Made by a program: the position numbers and the translations under genes. Positions 62,075 through 64,000 of a stretch of 64,000 nucleotides of DNA are shown here, in pieces. The DNA is taken from assembly GCA_002633005.1 (NCBI GenBank), contig NMRA01000212.1:488472-552471 (forward strand), written 5' to 3'. The stretch is from Phoronis australis (taxonomy: Eukaryota; Phoronida; Phoronidae). The first letter of the stretch is position 1; every line of letters starts with the position of its first letter. Under the pieces are notes generated by a model. It worked only from the letters and a program-made list of their open reading frames with translations. It was not told where the DNA came from and searched no databases.

Positions 62075-63790
62075 GTGGTGGATCTACGGGGGGTTCAGGG
62101 GGTTTAAACCCCCCCCCCCTCGGGCCAGGACCCAAAGATTAAAAACAAAAGCGTATCCAGCAAAACAAAAACGGCACCACCAGCGTGTGTAAACCCCAAG
62201 TAAACCAATTTGGAAAAAAATTGAGGGGGGTTCACTCTGAAAATATAGTTTTTTGCATTGTGAATTGCTGAGTCTTTGTGGCTCATCGGCAAAACGCGCG
62301 TGGATTAATTGTGCGCGCGCTTCCGTCGACACTTCTGAAGTATCCAAGCATTTTAGATGGATTCACCGCTGAAAGAGCAATTCTATAACTGATTTCTTTT
62401 GGTAACTAGCTTCTTTACTCCAAGATATATTTTGATTTGATTAGGGGAAATACTGCGGTGCCGCAACCCTGATATTCAGGCGAATTGACGTGCAACGTTT
62501 TTACCTCATCTGTCATGCCGTGTCGTTCTATTACACTCCACACGTTTGTAACTGATGTATAGTAAAGTTGTCTTGNNNNNNNNNNNNNNNNNNNNNNNNN
62601 NNNNNNNNNNNNNNNNNNNNNNNNNNNNNNNNNNNNNNNNNNNNNNNNNNNNNNNNNNNNNNNNNNNNNNNNNNNNNNNNNNNNNNNNNNNNNNNNNNNN
62701 NNNNNNNNNNNNNNNNNNNNNNNNNNNNNNNNNNNNNNNNNNNNNNNNNNNNNNNNNNNNNNNNNNNNNNNNNNNNNNNNNNNNNNNNNNNNNNNNNNNN
62801 NNNNNNNNNNNNNNNNNNNNNNNNNNNNNNNNNNNNNNNNNNNNNNNNNNNNNNNNNNNNNNNNNNNNNNNNNNNNNNNNNNNNNNNNNNNNNNNNNNNN
62901 NNNNNNNNNNNNNNNNNNNNNNNNNNNNNNNNNNNNNNNNNNNNNNNNNNNNNNNNNNNNNNNNNNNNNNNNNNNNNNNNNNNNNNNNNNNNNNNNNNNN
63001 NNNNNNNNNNNNNNNNNNNNNNNNNNNNNNNNNNNNNNNNNNNNNNNNNNNNNNNNNNNNNNNNNNNNNNNNNNNNNNNNNNNNNNNNNNNNNNNNNNNN
63101 NGATAGATTTGACGTTTTTCAATTGTTGTCAACGTGATTCAGCTTAATAAAGTGATACCTAATTATTTATTGTCGCTTTTAATAATAGACTATGAGTTGA
63201 GAACACCATCGTTCGCCAGTTTTTCTCGTAACGAGACAGAACGCATGTTTATTTCCGGACTAACAGTACAGGTCTTCGTTCTTAAACAACTTGAGGCTGC
63301 TGTTACGCGATCATCTGATATTCAAAATTTTACGCCCCCGGCCGTCGGTGCTCCTTAATTATGCTCTTGAATATTTGGAAATTGTCTAAACCCCTGTATA
63401 CACACCACACTTTTTCGTATACGACTTTTTGTATGCTAAAAAACGTGTGTGTAAGCAGATGTTCCAACAAAAATTTTTGCTGGTGGCGTGACTCATACCC
63501 AAATGTGCACAATATGGTTTCACGAAACTTATGAGCCAAGTTCAAGTGACGAAATCGAGAAGGGTTTTTAATTATCTTAAGAAAAACTCCAGAGACATGT
63601 TAAGTGCCAGAAACTTACCAGGATGCATGGAAATTTCACTATTTGGCTACAAAAACAAAAAAAAAAATATCTTACACGGGAGGGGAAACCCCCCTGCCGA
63701 CCTCTCCCCGCTCGGCGCCACGCGCCTAGCATTCGACCTTGGCGAGAATCCTAAACCCCCCCTTGTTGAAAACGTAGATCCGCCACTGGT
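62075..63790. mobile_element. CAGTGGYGGATCTACG-ended DNA transposon spanning an assembly gap
   Basis: The left end CAGTGGTGGATCTACGG (from about 62075) and the right end ACGTAGATCCGCCACTG (to about 63788) are inverted repeats with adjoining poly-G and poly-C runs. TACAATTACAAGTAAG before the left end resembles TACAATTATAAGTAAG shortly after the right end. The interior includes the gap, so coding capacity cannot be judged. Confidence 0.65.
62576..63101. other. Assembly gap (526 Ns)
   Basis: Unknown bases. Frames drawn through the gap are meaningless. Confidence 1.
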
Positions 63791-63799
63791 AAGGTCATT

Positions 63800-64000
63800 T
63801 ATATGACACATACAATTATAAGTAAGGTAGTTGTATGACTAATACAATACCAGTAATCATGATAGTTAGTGACTAAACATGAGTAAGGTAAAAAATACTT
63901 ATCTCTGGAAAGATGGGTAAATAAAAAGCGCCACAAGAGATGTCGTAAGACATCTCATGCCCATCCGCAGGGACGCACGAAGGGAGAGGAAGAGAATTGA
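63800..64000. other. Right edge, no feature seen
   Basis: Short direct similarity of ACATACAATTATAAGTAAGG and CTAATACAATACCAGTAATC; otherwise featureless to the window end. Confidence 0.4.

Noticed and set aside
62415-63137. Frames of 183-235 codons across 62.4-63.1 kb
   Set aside because: Almost entirely Ns from the assembly gap.
1-64000. CRISPR array, bacterial operon or phage-like system
   Set aside because: The regular repeats have eukaryotic satellite or transposon structure, and all real genes are spliced animal genes.

Overview
This is a multicellular-animal genomic window: AT-rich, with spliced genes carrying consensus GT-AG introns, tRNA-derived SINEs, inverted-repeat DNA transposons and satellite-like arrays. 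There are no prokaryotic operons. Nearly all long open frames in the raw sequence are chance frames or repeat DNA; the real genes sit in small exons that I assembled by reading splice sites, checking phase, and recalling the protein families. The gene set and the FUT8-MAX linkage fit an invertebrate deuterostome (hemichordate, echinoderm or amphioxus-like); the sequence alone does not let me name the species.

Layout from left to right. (1) 1-6795, minus strand: the 5' half of FUT8 (Golgi alpha-1,6-fucosyltransferase), four coding exons, running off the left edge. (2) 6.8-17.6 kb: intergenic or 5' non-coding DNA with a MITE, a hairpin of paired CTCF-like motifs and one copy of a large repeat. 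(3) 17648-24043, plus strand: a complete five-exon MAX gene (bHLH-leucine-zipper partner of MYC), 159 residues. (4) 26094-43405, minus strand: a 16-exon ZWILCH gene (kinetochore RZZ complex), about 630 residues as modelled, tail-to-tail with MAX. Its introns hold satellite-like and palindromic elements. (5) 43777-57585, plus strand: an eight-exon gene for a 329-residue protein with about eight membrane helices that I do not recognise. It is head-to-head with ZWILCH across only 371 bp. (6) 57.6-64 kb: 3' flank and transposon-rich intergenic DNA with a 526-base assembly gap.

FUT8 and MAX lie head-to-head, as I recall they also do on human 14q23.3, so the pair looks like an old linkage. ZWILCH and the membrane-protein gene probably share a bidirectional promoter. 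No operon-like functional pathway joins the four genes.

The most notable non-genic signal is a repeat family at 1.6-2.4, 30.3-32.0 and 35.1-35.4 kb. Its roughly 145-bp sub-blocks each centre on a motif matching the CTCF core consensus, making a dense array of potential insulator sites inside a ZWILCH intron. A separate 52-bp hairpin at 10.06 kb carries two such motifs in inverted orientation.
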